Of a stretch of 48,745 bases of DNA, positions 11,737 through 23,261 are shown one piece after another. The notes beneath the pieces were generated by a model. The model did not search any database and was not told where the DNA came from. It saw only the letters and a program-made list of their open reading frames with translations. The position numbers were made by a program, and so were the translations under genes. Source of the stretch: Symsagittifera roscoffensis (lineage: Eukaryota > Xenacoelomorpha > Acoela > Convolutidae); NCBI RefSeq assembly GCF_963678635.1, contig NW_026971150.1:1-48745 (forward strand). Reading direction: 5' to 3'. Within the stretch, counting starts at the first letter, position 1; each line of letters starts with the position of its first letter.

Positions 11737-12774
11737 AGCCCAAAAAATAAAGAATTTCAACCACCCGATCTTGAAATGGTTTTTTTAATTGATTCAGGAG
11801 CAGAATCAAATATTATTAACATCCCTACTTGGAATGAAACCAAATCATTACACCCAATCCTAACACCTATAAAGACCGCCAGTAAAATAGCAACAGCACA
11901 AGGATCAACATTAGTAAATTACAGAAAAATCCAGTTTTTCCTTGTCCCCACTAGAATAATGGAACAAAATAAAATACTAAATAAACTATTTAAACAAACA
12001 TTTCACATTACGGACATAAAACACAATATCATTGGCATACCATTTATAACCAAGTATATTCCCACAATAAACATTTTGAATAGCAAACTTCATATAAAAG
12101 ATAATTACACAAGGACAAAAAACATTTCCTTAACATTCTTTCAAAGATTAAACAAACAACCACCATTTTTCTCCAAATTTTACCCTATTTACAGTGAGGA
12201 ACGAAAATACCTGAAACCACTATCAGGAAATGTATATAACTTTTCAATCAAAAAAGTCCATCAGAACGATAAGGACCAAAACAAACAAAATCTTTTTATG
12301 TCAGACCTTGAAATTAAACCCATCCATAAACTTTTTCGAATCACAATTTCATCCATAAAATACATGAAACATTCAAATTCAGATATTATTTCTTTACACG
12401 TATACAACAATTCACCATACCAGATAACACTACCCTTAGGATTCTTAGGATACTCTGAAACAAATGATACAACTTCACCCACAAATGAAGAAGCATATCG
12501 AGTCAATAATATACTACAATTACTAGATATATGTCAATCAACAATTCTTGATGAAGAATTATCAATAAACAACATAATAAACAACGAAAAAAGAAACACT
12601 GACTACTTCACAAAAACACCATATTTTAAACCAATATTTAAAATATCACATTATAGGGAAGAACAACAAAAGTTTCTAACAATGTTTAATTTTCAACATT
12701 CCCAAATAACACAAAAAGAATTCGATAAATTAGCCGAACTGTTATTGAAATTTCCAACAGTTTATGCAACATAA
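11737..12774 (+). pseudogene. pol: pol: aspartic protease and linker
   Basis: The catalytic motif FLIDSGAESNII sits about 13 codons into the stretch (near 11782-11817), with the Asp-Ser-Gly of retroviral-type proteases, which act as dimers to cut Gag-Pol. A hydrophobic HNIIGIPFI strand follows about 80 residues later, in the position of the family's ILGxD strand. About 200 further residues of unrecognised linker lead to RT. The frame ends at a TAA (12772-12774), and RT homology continues directly in the same frame, so the stop is a nonsense mutation. Confidence 0.8.
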
Positions 12775-12777
12775 AAA

Positions 12778-14226
12778 TTCGATGTTGGGAAATTTAGTTC
12801 ACAACTACATCTTCCTTTAAAACCTGACGCAGTTTTCAAAAAACAAAGAGCAAGTAAAGTACCGATTCATTTACAAGATAAAGTAAACAGACTACTTGAC
12901 ATTTTAGAACAATTTGAAATTATTTCACCAGTAAACAAAGAAGAACATCCAAAAGGTAACACCTTTATCAACCCAGTTATCATCTTAGCTAAAGGAGAAT
13001 CCTTAAAAATTGTTCTAGATGCTAGATACCTCAATTCACTAATTGATGAAACTAAATGTAATTGGCCCATTGAACCTATTCAAGTAATTCTAACAAAAAT
13101 AAATGGTAAATACTTCACAACCGCAGATATGAATAGTGCGTACAATCAAATGCCACTAGATGAACAGTCACGACGATTACCACAATTCGTTATTGGAAAT
13201 CAACAATACGCATTTAATAGATTTTTCTATGGTATTCCCATAGGACCAGCTGTTTTTTCAGCTTTTATGAGTAAAATTTTTAGACCACTTATACTCAAGA
13301 AACATGCAATCACATACCTAGATGATGTTTTCATGCAGTCACAAACGAAAGACGAAATGTTTATAATTTTAGAACAATATATTCAAATGCTCAAAAATGA
13401 AAAAATGAAAGCAGCCCCAGACAAATCACAGTTTTTCCTAACACGCGTAAAATTTCTTGGCCACATTATCGAAAGTAACACTATAACTCCTTTTAAATCA
13501 CGAATACACGCGATTCAGAAACTTCAACCACCCACAAATAAAAAGAAAATCCAAGAATTCCTTGGAATGTTAAACTTCCTAAGTAAATATGTATACAAAA
13601 TGCAATTACACGTAAGACCTTTCTATAACATCCTTAGACAACAAAACAACTAAGAATGGACCACCGAACATCAAACAAGATTCGAAGAAACAAAAAAATT
13701 GTTAACAGAACAAATATCAAACACAATCCTGGATCCAAATCAACCATTTTATGCAATGTGTGATGCTTCAAACTTTGGCATCGGCGCAGCATTACTACAA
13801 TCACACAGTGGAACAAACAAAATGAATCTTATATTAGCAAATTCTCGCTTATTTACACAAGCTGAACTACGACTCTCTATTCTCATGCGAGAATGCACAG
13901 CTATAATATACACACTTACCGAATATGAATTTCTAATACTTGGATCTAAACATCCAACAGTTCTATTTACAGATCATAAACCTATTGTATTTCTTTTTAC
14001 ACAGAAGTCAAACCCAAACCATAGAGTTTATAGATTTCAATTAGTTTTAATGAATTTTCCAAACTTACATATAGTTTAAACAGCAGGAAAAAATATTGCA
14101 CTACCAGATACATTAAGTAGAAATACAACACCTGAACTACTTACACGAAAAACTACAGTTGAAATACCACAAAACATTAAATTCTATCTTGCAAAAAATG
14201 AAACATCACCCAGATTGGAATGCAAA
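12778..14226 (+). pseudogene. pol: pol: reverse transcriptase and RNase H
   Basis: One frame carries the RT fingers and palm: VPIHLQDKVNRLL, IVLDARYLN, FTTADMNSAYNQMPL (first catalytic Asp), FYGIPIGPAVFSAFM, and ITYLDDVFM (catalytic YLDD, about 13315-13335). Then come LGHIIE and IQEFLGMLNFLSKY, of the thumb and connection. After a TAA at 13651 the RNase H domain follows in the same frame: MCDASNFGIGAALLQS (Asp), MRECTAIIYTL (Glu), FTDHKP (Asp). Another TAA (14077) interrupts the LPDTLSR motif that closes the domain, and further stops lie at 14227 and 14443. All catalytic residues survive, so the damage is confined to stops. Confidence 0.92.
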
Positions 14227-14229
14227 TAA

Positions 14230-15660
14230 GCAGTAAAAACTGATATAGATCAGTCACCAATAATTAACTTACAACATTTCCCACTCTTTTTAGATTGTCA
14301 AAATAACCACTATGAAGTAGATCTATTAGGAACATCCACATTTAAACCAATTCCTTATTCACATTGGATAAAAAAAAATACTCAACAAAAAACAATCAAA
14401 CAACAACCACACAAAAAAGACACCTTTCTATTGATAGAAAAATAAAATTTAATTGATAAAATAAATTTATCAGGACCACCAATAAATAATTCAAAATACA
14501 CGATAAATCAAGTTTTTGATCTTCATGACCCACTCGACACAATTCCTTTATCAAAATTAGAAGTCGAAAATATTTTTCTACCACCAACAAAAAAAATTAC
14601 ACTACAGTTATTACAAAAATATCAAAACTTTGATCCCGTAATTCGCCAACTCAAATCATGGCACAAGTATAAAACAAAACCAACAAAAGCTGATACAACA
14701 ATATTAGGAAACAAAACACTCCTCCGATACTTTCGGAAATACAATAATACAACTATTAATGAAATCACAGACCTTTTAGAATATCAAACTTCCGATTCTA
14801 AAGTACCCTGTCTCCCCATCAGCATGATGCTGATAGCATTTGACATATCCCATACACGACATATCCCAGACGCTCAGGATCAGAAAAGACGTATTCAAGT
14901 TTTACACAAAATTTTTACTTCCCAAATGCACCAATTTGGATTAAATTATTATGCAAAGATTGCATAATATGTCAATGAAATAAGCCTTATCCAAATCAAA
15001 AACAAATAGCATTGAAACAAGATTTTAAAGGACAAAAGTCTATATTTCAACCAAAAAATTTCATTCGACACAAAAGGACCAATTTCACCATCCTCCGAAG
15101 GAAATTCTTATATTATGGTAATTGTTGATGCATTTACCCACTACGTAGCACTCAACCCAGTACCAAATTGTAATGCTTAAATACGCATACACAACACTTT
15201 ACGAACATTGGATAACTAAATTCGGACTAACTGAAATACTAGTCACAGATAATGGAACAGAATTTATTAACAACGAAATCATCACATTATGCCACCTATA
15301 TAATATCAAACATAAACCACGTTCATCTCATGCACCTTGGACAAATGGATTAGTCGAAGGTACGAACCTTTCACTACGAGAATACCTCAGATGCATCATT
15401 AATAGAATCTGATGCACAGTTACGAAAAACAATCATGTTTACAGCAAACGCTCATAAAAATGCGCAAGGTTATTGTCAACCCAACAAGGATTCAATTTGT
15501 TATAACCTACTGTTACACACACATGATAAAGACCACTTTCATCATCCACAAATTTTGAAATTAGCTTTCGGTACACATACCGAATGGATCTTAAAAAGAG
15601 ATCAAAAAACACAATGGAATCTACCAAAAAGCAACCAAGAAATTGTTACAAAGACAAAAT
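14230..15660 (+). pseudogene. pol: pol: integrase (frameshifted, with internal deletion)
   Basis: After a ~180-residue linker, the zinc-binding part is split. His-containing sequence (FDISHTRHI) is in one frame, and LCKDCIICQ, the CX2C half, lies at about 14950-14980 in another. The catalytic core follows in fragments: IVDAFTHYVAL at about 15120-15160, then in another frame VTDNGTEFI (second Asp), SSHAPWTNGLVEGTN (Glu) at 15173-15411. The first core Asp sits in FDTKGPIS near 15065. The frame then shifts at ~15412, and the segment normally between the Glu helix and the C-terminal domain looks shortened by some tens of residues. This enzyme would have inserted the cDNA; it is inactive here. Confidence 0.85.
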
Positions 15661-16236
15661 ATAAATAACCAAATTAATTCACGTTTCATGCCAGCCACAG
15701 ACTTAAAAATTGGAACATTTGTTTTAATACCTAATTTTATTACACAAAAAGGAATATCCAAAAAAATACAACCTCTTCGAAAAAAACCATACCAAATAAT
15801 TGATAAACCTACTGAAGTAACATACAAACTTACTGACTCCAGCAAGAAAGAAATAATACAACACCGTAACAACCTTTTACCTTATTATCCCAAGGAGTAC
15901 GCACTTCGCGAATTAACTCAATTATATTATTTCACAGGTTTACATATAGTTCAAAATAACTCACAAATAGTACAAAATCAACATGTTAATACTACCAAAA
16001 ATACAGAAACAATTCAACAGCAGAATATAGACCCTCAAAGATCAAACACACCAGAACCAAAAGTACCTCAAAAAGAAAGGAAATACAAAAAATTAACAGA
16101 AAAAATTTTATCACAAGATCAACAACAAAAATCCGAACATAGAGAATCATCACGTCTTAGAATTCAACCACGGAAAAACTATAAAACATTGATCCCACAA
16201 TCTAAAATATTAAAGAAAATTGAATTTCAAAAATAA
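15661..16236 (+). pseudogene. pol: pol: integrase C-terminal domain and tail
   Basis: Continues pol with TDLKIGTFVLIPNF and a LRKKPYQIIDK strand, the GPY/F-like module of gypsy integrases with Lys in place of the usual Gly, then HRNNLLPYYP. The last ~90 residues are Gln/Lys-rich and unrecognised. The stop is at 16234-16236. The final ~85 bp belong to the tandem duplication that follows. Confidence 0.75.
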
Positions 16237-17083
16237 CTTTAATTTTAAAGTCAATAATTTGTACACCTCTAAATCATTTTGAACTTTCACATTTTCAAGA
16301 TAACATGCTGAATCATACGCAACAATTCTAGTTCAAATTCTCCAATAGGAATCACTCAAATCCGTCACCTTCAATATCTCTAACACAAACCTACTAGCCG
16401 ATAGATAGTAATCTCCAGGCATATCTATAACTATAACTTTACAACCTCCAGGTCAAAAATAAGCAACTTGCTAAAACTTGACAACTAAAGTAATCACCAC
16501 CATAATATTACAACCCTCCCCTATCTAATAACGCAAAGATCAACAATATTTTTCCAACTTAGACCTCAAAAACCTTCCAACCAAAAATGGCAAATTAGCC
16601 TAAAGAAAAAAAGGACCACGTCTTAGAAGTCAACCAGGAAAAAACTATAAAACATTTATCCCACAATCTAAAAAATCAAAGAAAGTTGAATTTCAGAAAC
16701 AACCTTGATTTAAGATTAATGTAAGCATTCTTTTTATTCACTTTAAACCTTCACATTTCTGTAAAAACATGCTGAAAATGACCTCGATTTATTTTAGTTC
16801 AAATTCAGCCAATAGAAATTGTTCAAATTGTTACCTTTCTCTCTCTAACACAAACTTATTTAGCCGATAGAAATCAATCTCCAGGCATATCTATAATTAT
16901 AACTTTACAATCTCCAGGTCAAAAAAAAGGAACTCGCTAAATTCTTGACAACTAAAATAAACACTAGTTCAATATTATAACCCTCCCCTATCAAATTATG
17001 CAAAAATCAACAATATTTTCCCAATCCAGACCTCAAAAGTCCTTCAACCAAAAATGGCAAATTAGCCTAAAGTAAAAAAAGTC
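16151..17083 (+). repeat. Direct tandem duplication of ~466 bp after pol
   Basis: Two diverged units, 16151-16616 and 16617-17083, both start CACGTCTTAG and share landmarks at a constant offset: CTCCAGGCATATCTATAA, CCCTCCCCTATC, and GGCAAATTAGCCTAAAG near the end. The first unit includes the final pol codons and the pol stop; the second repeats those codons without function. The visible divergence suggests the duplication predates the insertion of this copy. Confidence 0.85.
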
Positions 17084-17623
17084 CCATGATCATTTGGCCT
17101 AAAGTACAAATATTTCAAAGATACCCCCACTTATCCATCAAATGAAAACAATACTATGAAGAGCTCCCGAACACCAATAAAATAGCCCTCAACAAGTTTT
17201 GCTTAAACTCCACCCACTTGTCAAAAAATCAATAAATTATCCGACCACACTTGAATTTTGTTTCAAAATTTTTTTAAAAGATTCGACAAAAAAATCACTT
17301 TGTGAATGCTTCTTTCCATAACAGTTGATCACATAAAACAAAAACTTCTGAACCTCTTCACAAACGTTTTTAATCTATTTCAATTTTTGATATACTTTTT
17401 CATTGAAACTTTTGAATTCATAATAATAACTTCTATAATTTTTTGCAATCTTTTTTAAATTTGCAATTCCCTATTTGAAATATATCTCCAACTCTCTCAA
17501 ATCCTTGACCACATCTACAGGTACGAATACGTATAATCTATCTAAAGGATACGAACTATTTTCAGTCGAACAGATAATTTTCTTTTATTCATAATTTTCC
17601 TCAAATTTTTAATCTCCCTCATC
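17084..17623 (+). other. Spacer between pol duplication and ORF-A
   Basis: AT-rich, with no sustained reading frame. A splice acceptor for a subgenomic ORF-A or env mRNA could lie here (pyrimidine-rich tracts near 17560-17620), but no site stands out. Confidence 0.35.
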
Positions 17624-18776
17624 ATGACAATGTGCAAATGTATAAAAGAGGCAATAGTCACCTTTGCCCCAGCAACCATCCTCCTAATACTCTTTATTGA
17701 AGAATATTATAATAAACACAAATTTTCCAGAAAAAATTAAAATTCAGATAACTTTCCAAAATTGCTAATCAACCACCACCAAACCAGCCCCCACCAACCA
17801 CATCCCATGAAAGTCCAATAACGCCAACAACAAAAAAAATTCCCAAACATCAACACGCATTTCTTTTCAAGACAATCCATACACCTTTGAAGAACGACAC
17901 GCACGCTTATCAGAACCACTAGAACCAGTTCATCGACAAACATCTTTAAGTGAACCAACATACAACTAATACCCCAAATTGCAACAAGACCTCAACCGAG
18001 TTAGACATATTAGCCAAAATCAAAATAGATCTGAGATACATAGACAAATTATACATCCACGAAGAAATAGAAATTTTCAAACCCCCAGAGTTCATTTTGA
18101 TATACCTCAATCACCAACACCAACTACCTCAGAACTCTCAAGCAGTACACTACCAGAAATTCCCACACTTCTTTCTCAACATAGGATCTCAAATATACCC
18201 TCAGACTACCTAGGTTCAACCCCCACATCACAACAAATCCGAGAAAACCCTTTTAATCCCCCAGACACCACAGAAAGACCACCATATTGGACAACACACT
18301 CATATACACCAGGTGAACCGAACATAGTAAATGAACCAATAGATATTTCTTTTGATACAACACTATCATCATTACCAGAAACACTCTCACTTCCATCAAC
18401 ACCATCAATAAGCCAAGTCTCACCAACACTTTTACCTTTAAATTTTCCAAACAACCTCGACGCTAGATACCGAGAGCAATCATCGACAAATATCCCTTTA
18501 CGATTAGATTGGAATACTTTCGTAGCACCTCCCCCACTACTTGGACAACATCACGAAAGTAACCGATTCCATAGTTGGGCACTTAATGAATTACAATATA
18601 GACAAGATATCCACGAACATAACATTCAAATACTTCAACAAAACAGTCTCCAATTAAAGTTTGAAATCACAGTCAAACTTAATAGAATTGTTCAACACCC
18701 TTTTCCCCTAAGTCCACCAAACATAACAGCTCCATCACTACCTCCTCCATTTATAACAACTGAAGTAATATAAAAA
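17624..18776 (+). pseudogene. ORF-A: unrecognised membrane-anchored, Pro/Ser/Thr-rich protein
   Basis: Not recognised. It starts at ATG 17624 with a short reading frame carrying one hydrophobic segment (VTFAPATILLILFIEEYY) and stops at 17738. Coding-like sequence resumes after frame changes (about 17745-17965) and then runs open from 17979 to 18773. That main part is rich in Pro, Ser, Thr, Asn and Gln, ends in a Leu/His-rich segment (NSLQLKFEITVKLNR) and a Pro-rich tail, and has no Cys. It lies between pol and env, 20 bp before the env ATG. The ATG at 17624 is chosen because nothing coding-like precedes it. A type of accessory or matrix-like protein is possible, but no function can be assigned. 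Confidence 0.5.
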
Positions 18777-18795
18777 TACGATAGATATCATACAC

Positions 18796-21337
18796 ATGGA
18801 TATTTTGAAGATATTTACGTTTCAACACATTCTTTTTCTATTTTTTTCCGAAGAACATACAAATCCATCCCCTCGTACATGACCTCAGGATTTATTAGTA
18901 ACATACTATGATTGTGAAGAAAACGAACAAAAAACACTACACAAATACGCTATAAACCAAGTAACACAATGCGAATCAGAACCACAAGCTATAGAAAGCA
19001 CAAATGTAAAAGCAACACTATACTCAAAAGCCCGATCAACAACACTAACAGAATACAAGTTTACAGCGACATTTTCCGAAAAGAAAGTATATTGCTCACA
19101 AGTCTCAAACGGAAATAAAAACCGACTAGATCACGAATCTTTCTTTCAGAGTAATATAGAAAGATTACTACATCAGGATTGTAAGAATGATTTTAGACAA
19201 TTAAACTTAACACAAAACGACGAAACGAATAAAAAACTTGTAAATTGTCAAGTTTTCCCAGACTCAACACATCAAGCAGAACTTGAAAAACACCAAGGTC
19301 ACATTAGACTAGACAGAAATTTCCCCTTTCATGGAACACACGGAAGACTGACATCCGATCTACATGATAAACACTGGATACCACACATAGGTATCAATGA
19401 TCCCTCAAAATGCAAAGCAGATACAAAAAATAAAGGATATCAAGAAATAATATTTTTCGATTGAAAAATACAACTTGAAAAAAAAAAACTAACACGAGAT
19501 TTAAAAGACGACACAATCCTTTACCAAGGCTTTAGACTTCCTTGCAAAAATGACCAAGGATATTGCGACCCTACAACACGCACACAAGTAACCATAGTAT
19601 GGTTTCTTGAAGAAACCTGCACAGTTTTCCAAGTCGCGAAAATACACGCTAGAATGATTAAGTTTCACAAAAATATTTTATTGAATCAATACCTTTTGAA
19701 AAAGTAAACGCAATTGAAAGATTATTAACTAACTTTAGAAACATCCATAAAATAGAAAAAAAATTGACACGTTTTCAAATATTTCACGAAACAGAATTTG
19801 CATGTAAATACAAAACGTGACCACCGGAAAAACAAAATTTGACCCCTATGCAACACATCACCTAATAAACGAAGATACATCTTACATCCCAGTGAACCTC
19901 CGCAAAAACACAGGAAATCCTGGTGGAAGACTAGAACCATACGACAGTGAAAGCACACGTTTACAAGAACTATCAATAATGAACAATACCTTTTTTGGCG
20001 CAATCCATTATGATGATCATTTAGATATGAAATTAGACTACACAATTAGGTGAATTTTCCAAGAAATGTCACTTTCTGAATTAGAAACACTCCATCAGCT
20101 ATGCGAATTAGAAAGAACACAAATTCTACAGTCACTCGCATTAGCAGTACTCAAAATACCATACGCAGGATATTTGTTATCCGGAAATAGATCAAATTTC
20201 CTTGACTATGAAGGAAACATTTTATTGTTTTATACTTGCACCAAAAAAGTATCACCACTATATGTTTTTGAAGACAAACGTTGTTACAAAAGAATAACCA
20301 AATTCTACAAAAATAAAGTACTTTTTGTTGATACACTTTCAAGACGAACATATTTTTGGAATACCGCAGTCCCATGTGGATCAGGAAATAGCCACAACGG
20401 CGTATAATTAAACCCTGACGAAGATAAATACTATCTACTCACACCATACCCTACACTCATGCAGCCACTAAAAATGTTTTCACCAGAAAGCATTCGAGCT
20501 ATTGCTCGCAACCCAAATATCGATTTACAACCAATCGATATATATTCTAAATCCGATATACAACATCACATTAGAACACAACAGTTTAAAGAACTACTAA
20601 CACAAATGGACACTATACAACGACAATCAATAGACCAAAATTTACGAAAACTCGCAGAAAAAGCAGGACTTTCAGATATTTACGCACAAGATTACAGCAG
20701 ATATTTTAAAAACATCAAAGATTACATATATTCAAACGGTGAAAAATATCGACCGCAAGATATATCACCAATCAACATCTTTAGTTTTGTAAATTTGAAA
20801 AACGAAATTTTAGCTTTTCTAGGACGGCCATATTAAATCTTAGAAAGATTGAATATCTTATACGCAATGTTTCATTTTATTGGATTTCTTTTCTCATTAC
20901 TAAAAGGAATCTATAACACATGCGCAATACATACACAAGTAAATAGACAAGCCAGCGTAGCACGCATAATATTTGCAGGATTTTTTGGAATATTCTCATC
21001 ATCAATAAATAAAATCCTCCTAGATGCACAAATTGAAGAATACAATACAAAACTATCAACAAATCCCAACACATACGATGACTCAAATAATAATACAAAC
21101 GCATTACCTACGGCACCCCATTTGCCAAATAATCATCCAGTATCTTTAGTCTCACGAAATTTTCGAAACTTAGCAATCACAAACCCCCTAATCTTAAAAC
21201 CCAGCCACATACAAAGCCCCATCCAACACATACTGACTCAACAACCCTCAATTGACGATACATACGAACAAATCATTGAACAGCCCCATACCACCACTTT
21301 TCAGTCTCAAAATAATCATTTTTTTAGCCCACGATGA
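18796..21337 (+). pseudogene. env: env-like membrane glycoprotein (decayed)
   Basis: ATG 18796 opens a hydrophobic signal-peptide-like start (MDILKIFTFQHILFLFFS). The ectodomain is Cys-bearing: YYDCEENE, QVTQCESE, KKVYCSQV, GFRLPCKNDQGYCDP and FLEETCTVFQVAK. Near the end, hydrophobic stretches at about 20860-20915 (MFHFIGFLFSLL) and 20955-21005 (ARIIFAGFFGIFSSS) look like membrane segments, followed by a ~110-residue Asn/Thr/Pro-rich tail. The total is about 845 codons. Reading needs frame changes near 19680 and 19810, and crosses stops at 18880, 19462, 20051, 20405 and 20834. Signal peptide, Cys-rich ectodomain, membrane anchor and position after pol fit an envelope protein. The Cys spacing reminds me of glycoproteins in other invertebrate LTR elements and jingchuviruses, but I could not align it. 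Confidence 0.7.
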
Positions 21338-23121
21338 GCAGACAAGTTGGATCACTCCTCCGATCAAACTCCCACCCTGCCAACCTCCAAAATCTACTCC
21401 TTATTATCCCACTTTTTGCTTTTCCGCCACCTGATTCACCACAAACTAACACTTCATCCGGCATGAATTCTGACACTCACTCAGATATCACAATTTATAC
21501 AACAATATCACAATTCAATAAGTCTGATATTGAAACCCCCGACGAATTTGCCGATTCAGAACCATCCCCTTCTACACATACCCCGACCAGCTCAACAACC
21601 TTCTCAAAACCTCCTTTCCGACCTATACAATCCCATAGCCAACATACATCTCCCTACACTCCTTCTCAAAAAACCCCAGCATACTCCCCATTCAATAATG
21701 AACGCTCCACCAACAACTCCCCTGATAATATCCAACATTCCGAAGAACTAGATAATTTCATAACACTCCAACAACAATCGTTATCTCCCCACACCCTCAC
21801 TATTGACCAGTTATCATCAACAATAACATCATCAAATCCACCATCACTCACACCAATTTCAGATTATACTCCATCATTAGCTCATTCATCCACTTCCACA
21901 GAATCATTCAACAGTACTAACCGTGCTTATAGAACTTTTAAACGTAAATTCCCCAATCACCCATTGACCGCCCGAGAATATAACAATCATCCAGATCACA
22001 CCAATAGTACGAATTTTCTTCAGATAACCCTACCTTTATTTCCCCAATATACACTAAATCAATCTGATTTTAACCCTGAACCACGTCAATTTGTAGATGA
22101 ACATGTAATAATACCCACACTTCATTGGACCGTTTATTATAATTTCACTAACCCCCTTACGCTGCCACTCTATAACACCTTTATCGATATTGAAAGGAAT
22201 AAAGACGAATTATTCAGATTAACCACAGCACTCACTCCACGACAATTTACATACGTAGGATAAAAAAAAATTACTAAAAACAATCACTGCACACCGCGCT
22301 AACGACTACTCAATTGAATACTACGATCATAACATCATCAGATCTAATCAAGACCAATTTCTTGATGACGATAAGTTTGCAAATCCACAAATCACATAAA
22401 TTTTTTTTATTAAATCATCATACATATTCACACTTAACATACTAGATAAAAAGCATGATCACATTATTTCAGAAGCACTATCAGACATCCAAGCATATAA
22501 ATAATTTCACGAAAAACTTCAAACATTTTTACTAACCTTTCACTTCATGACACCAACAGAACGCGATTTGCACTGCTCACACGACATCATGTTGAGAACT
22601 AAGCAAACCCATACTTATACTTACTATCGCTTTATCCAAAATCATTTTCATTCACACACACCATCACGACAACCTCACCACAGACTTCAGTTCATTAATT
22701 CCAAATACAGCTCACCATTTTTTCTAAACTTCACGTATTGCATTAAAATACTAACTTCCAAGGCATCCTCCGGAATTATAATCCCATCACTCGAACGTAT
22801 ATTTTTTGTCCCCTCAGGAATACCTTCAATGACGAAGAATCCCGAACTCTGATCATTCCGCATGAATATATTCAACCCATAGAAGTACCCATTTTAGAAT
22901 TCATCCATAATACTAAATATAATCATAGAATTTATAATCTAATCCAGAACACACCTCATGAATTTGCAGTAGGCACCGAAGAACTAAAAACCATTAAAGC
23001 ACTGCAATTACTTTGGCCACTGTTGCAAACTAAAAGCATAATACGCATACTAGCAAAACTACTAACTACCTCAGACGCTATTCACGACATTTTCGCACAC
23101 GGCTTTTTCCCAGATGGCTAA
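21334..23121 (+). pseudogene. ORF-B: unrecognised 3' accessory gene
   Basis: Not recognised. The ATG at 21334 overlaps the env stop in the tetranucleotide ATGA. The frame is open to 22263: a short hydrophobic stretch (LLLIIPLFAFPPP) near residue 25, a long Ser/Thr/Pro-rich region, then a folded-looking segment (HVIIPTLHWTVYYNFTNPL and RLTTALTPRQFTY). After a frameshift, coding-like sequence continues (about 22259-22500 and on) and returns to the first frame for a well-behaved C-terminal part, 22819-23121 (IIPHEYIQPIEVPILEF to AHGFFPDG). The full gene is therefore about 595 codons. Its place after env, right before the LTR, is where complex retroviruses keep accessory genes, but I find no similarity to any of them. 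Confidence 0.55.
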
Positions 23122-23261
23122 AGGTATTTATGAACTTAATAATTTTCAAACCAAGAAATTCAAAATTGAACTAACCATTTTATTCAGTAATTTGTATTCT
23201 CTTTAGCCTTCGCATCACAATCACCTTCAAAACAAGAAAAGACAAATAAAAATATAAACTC

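Noticed and set aside
7647-16236. Programmed stop readthrough or an alternative genetic code
   Set aside because: Frameshifts and a deletion accompany the stops, which replace several different residues; host exons use the standard code.
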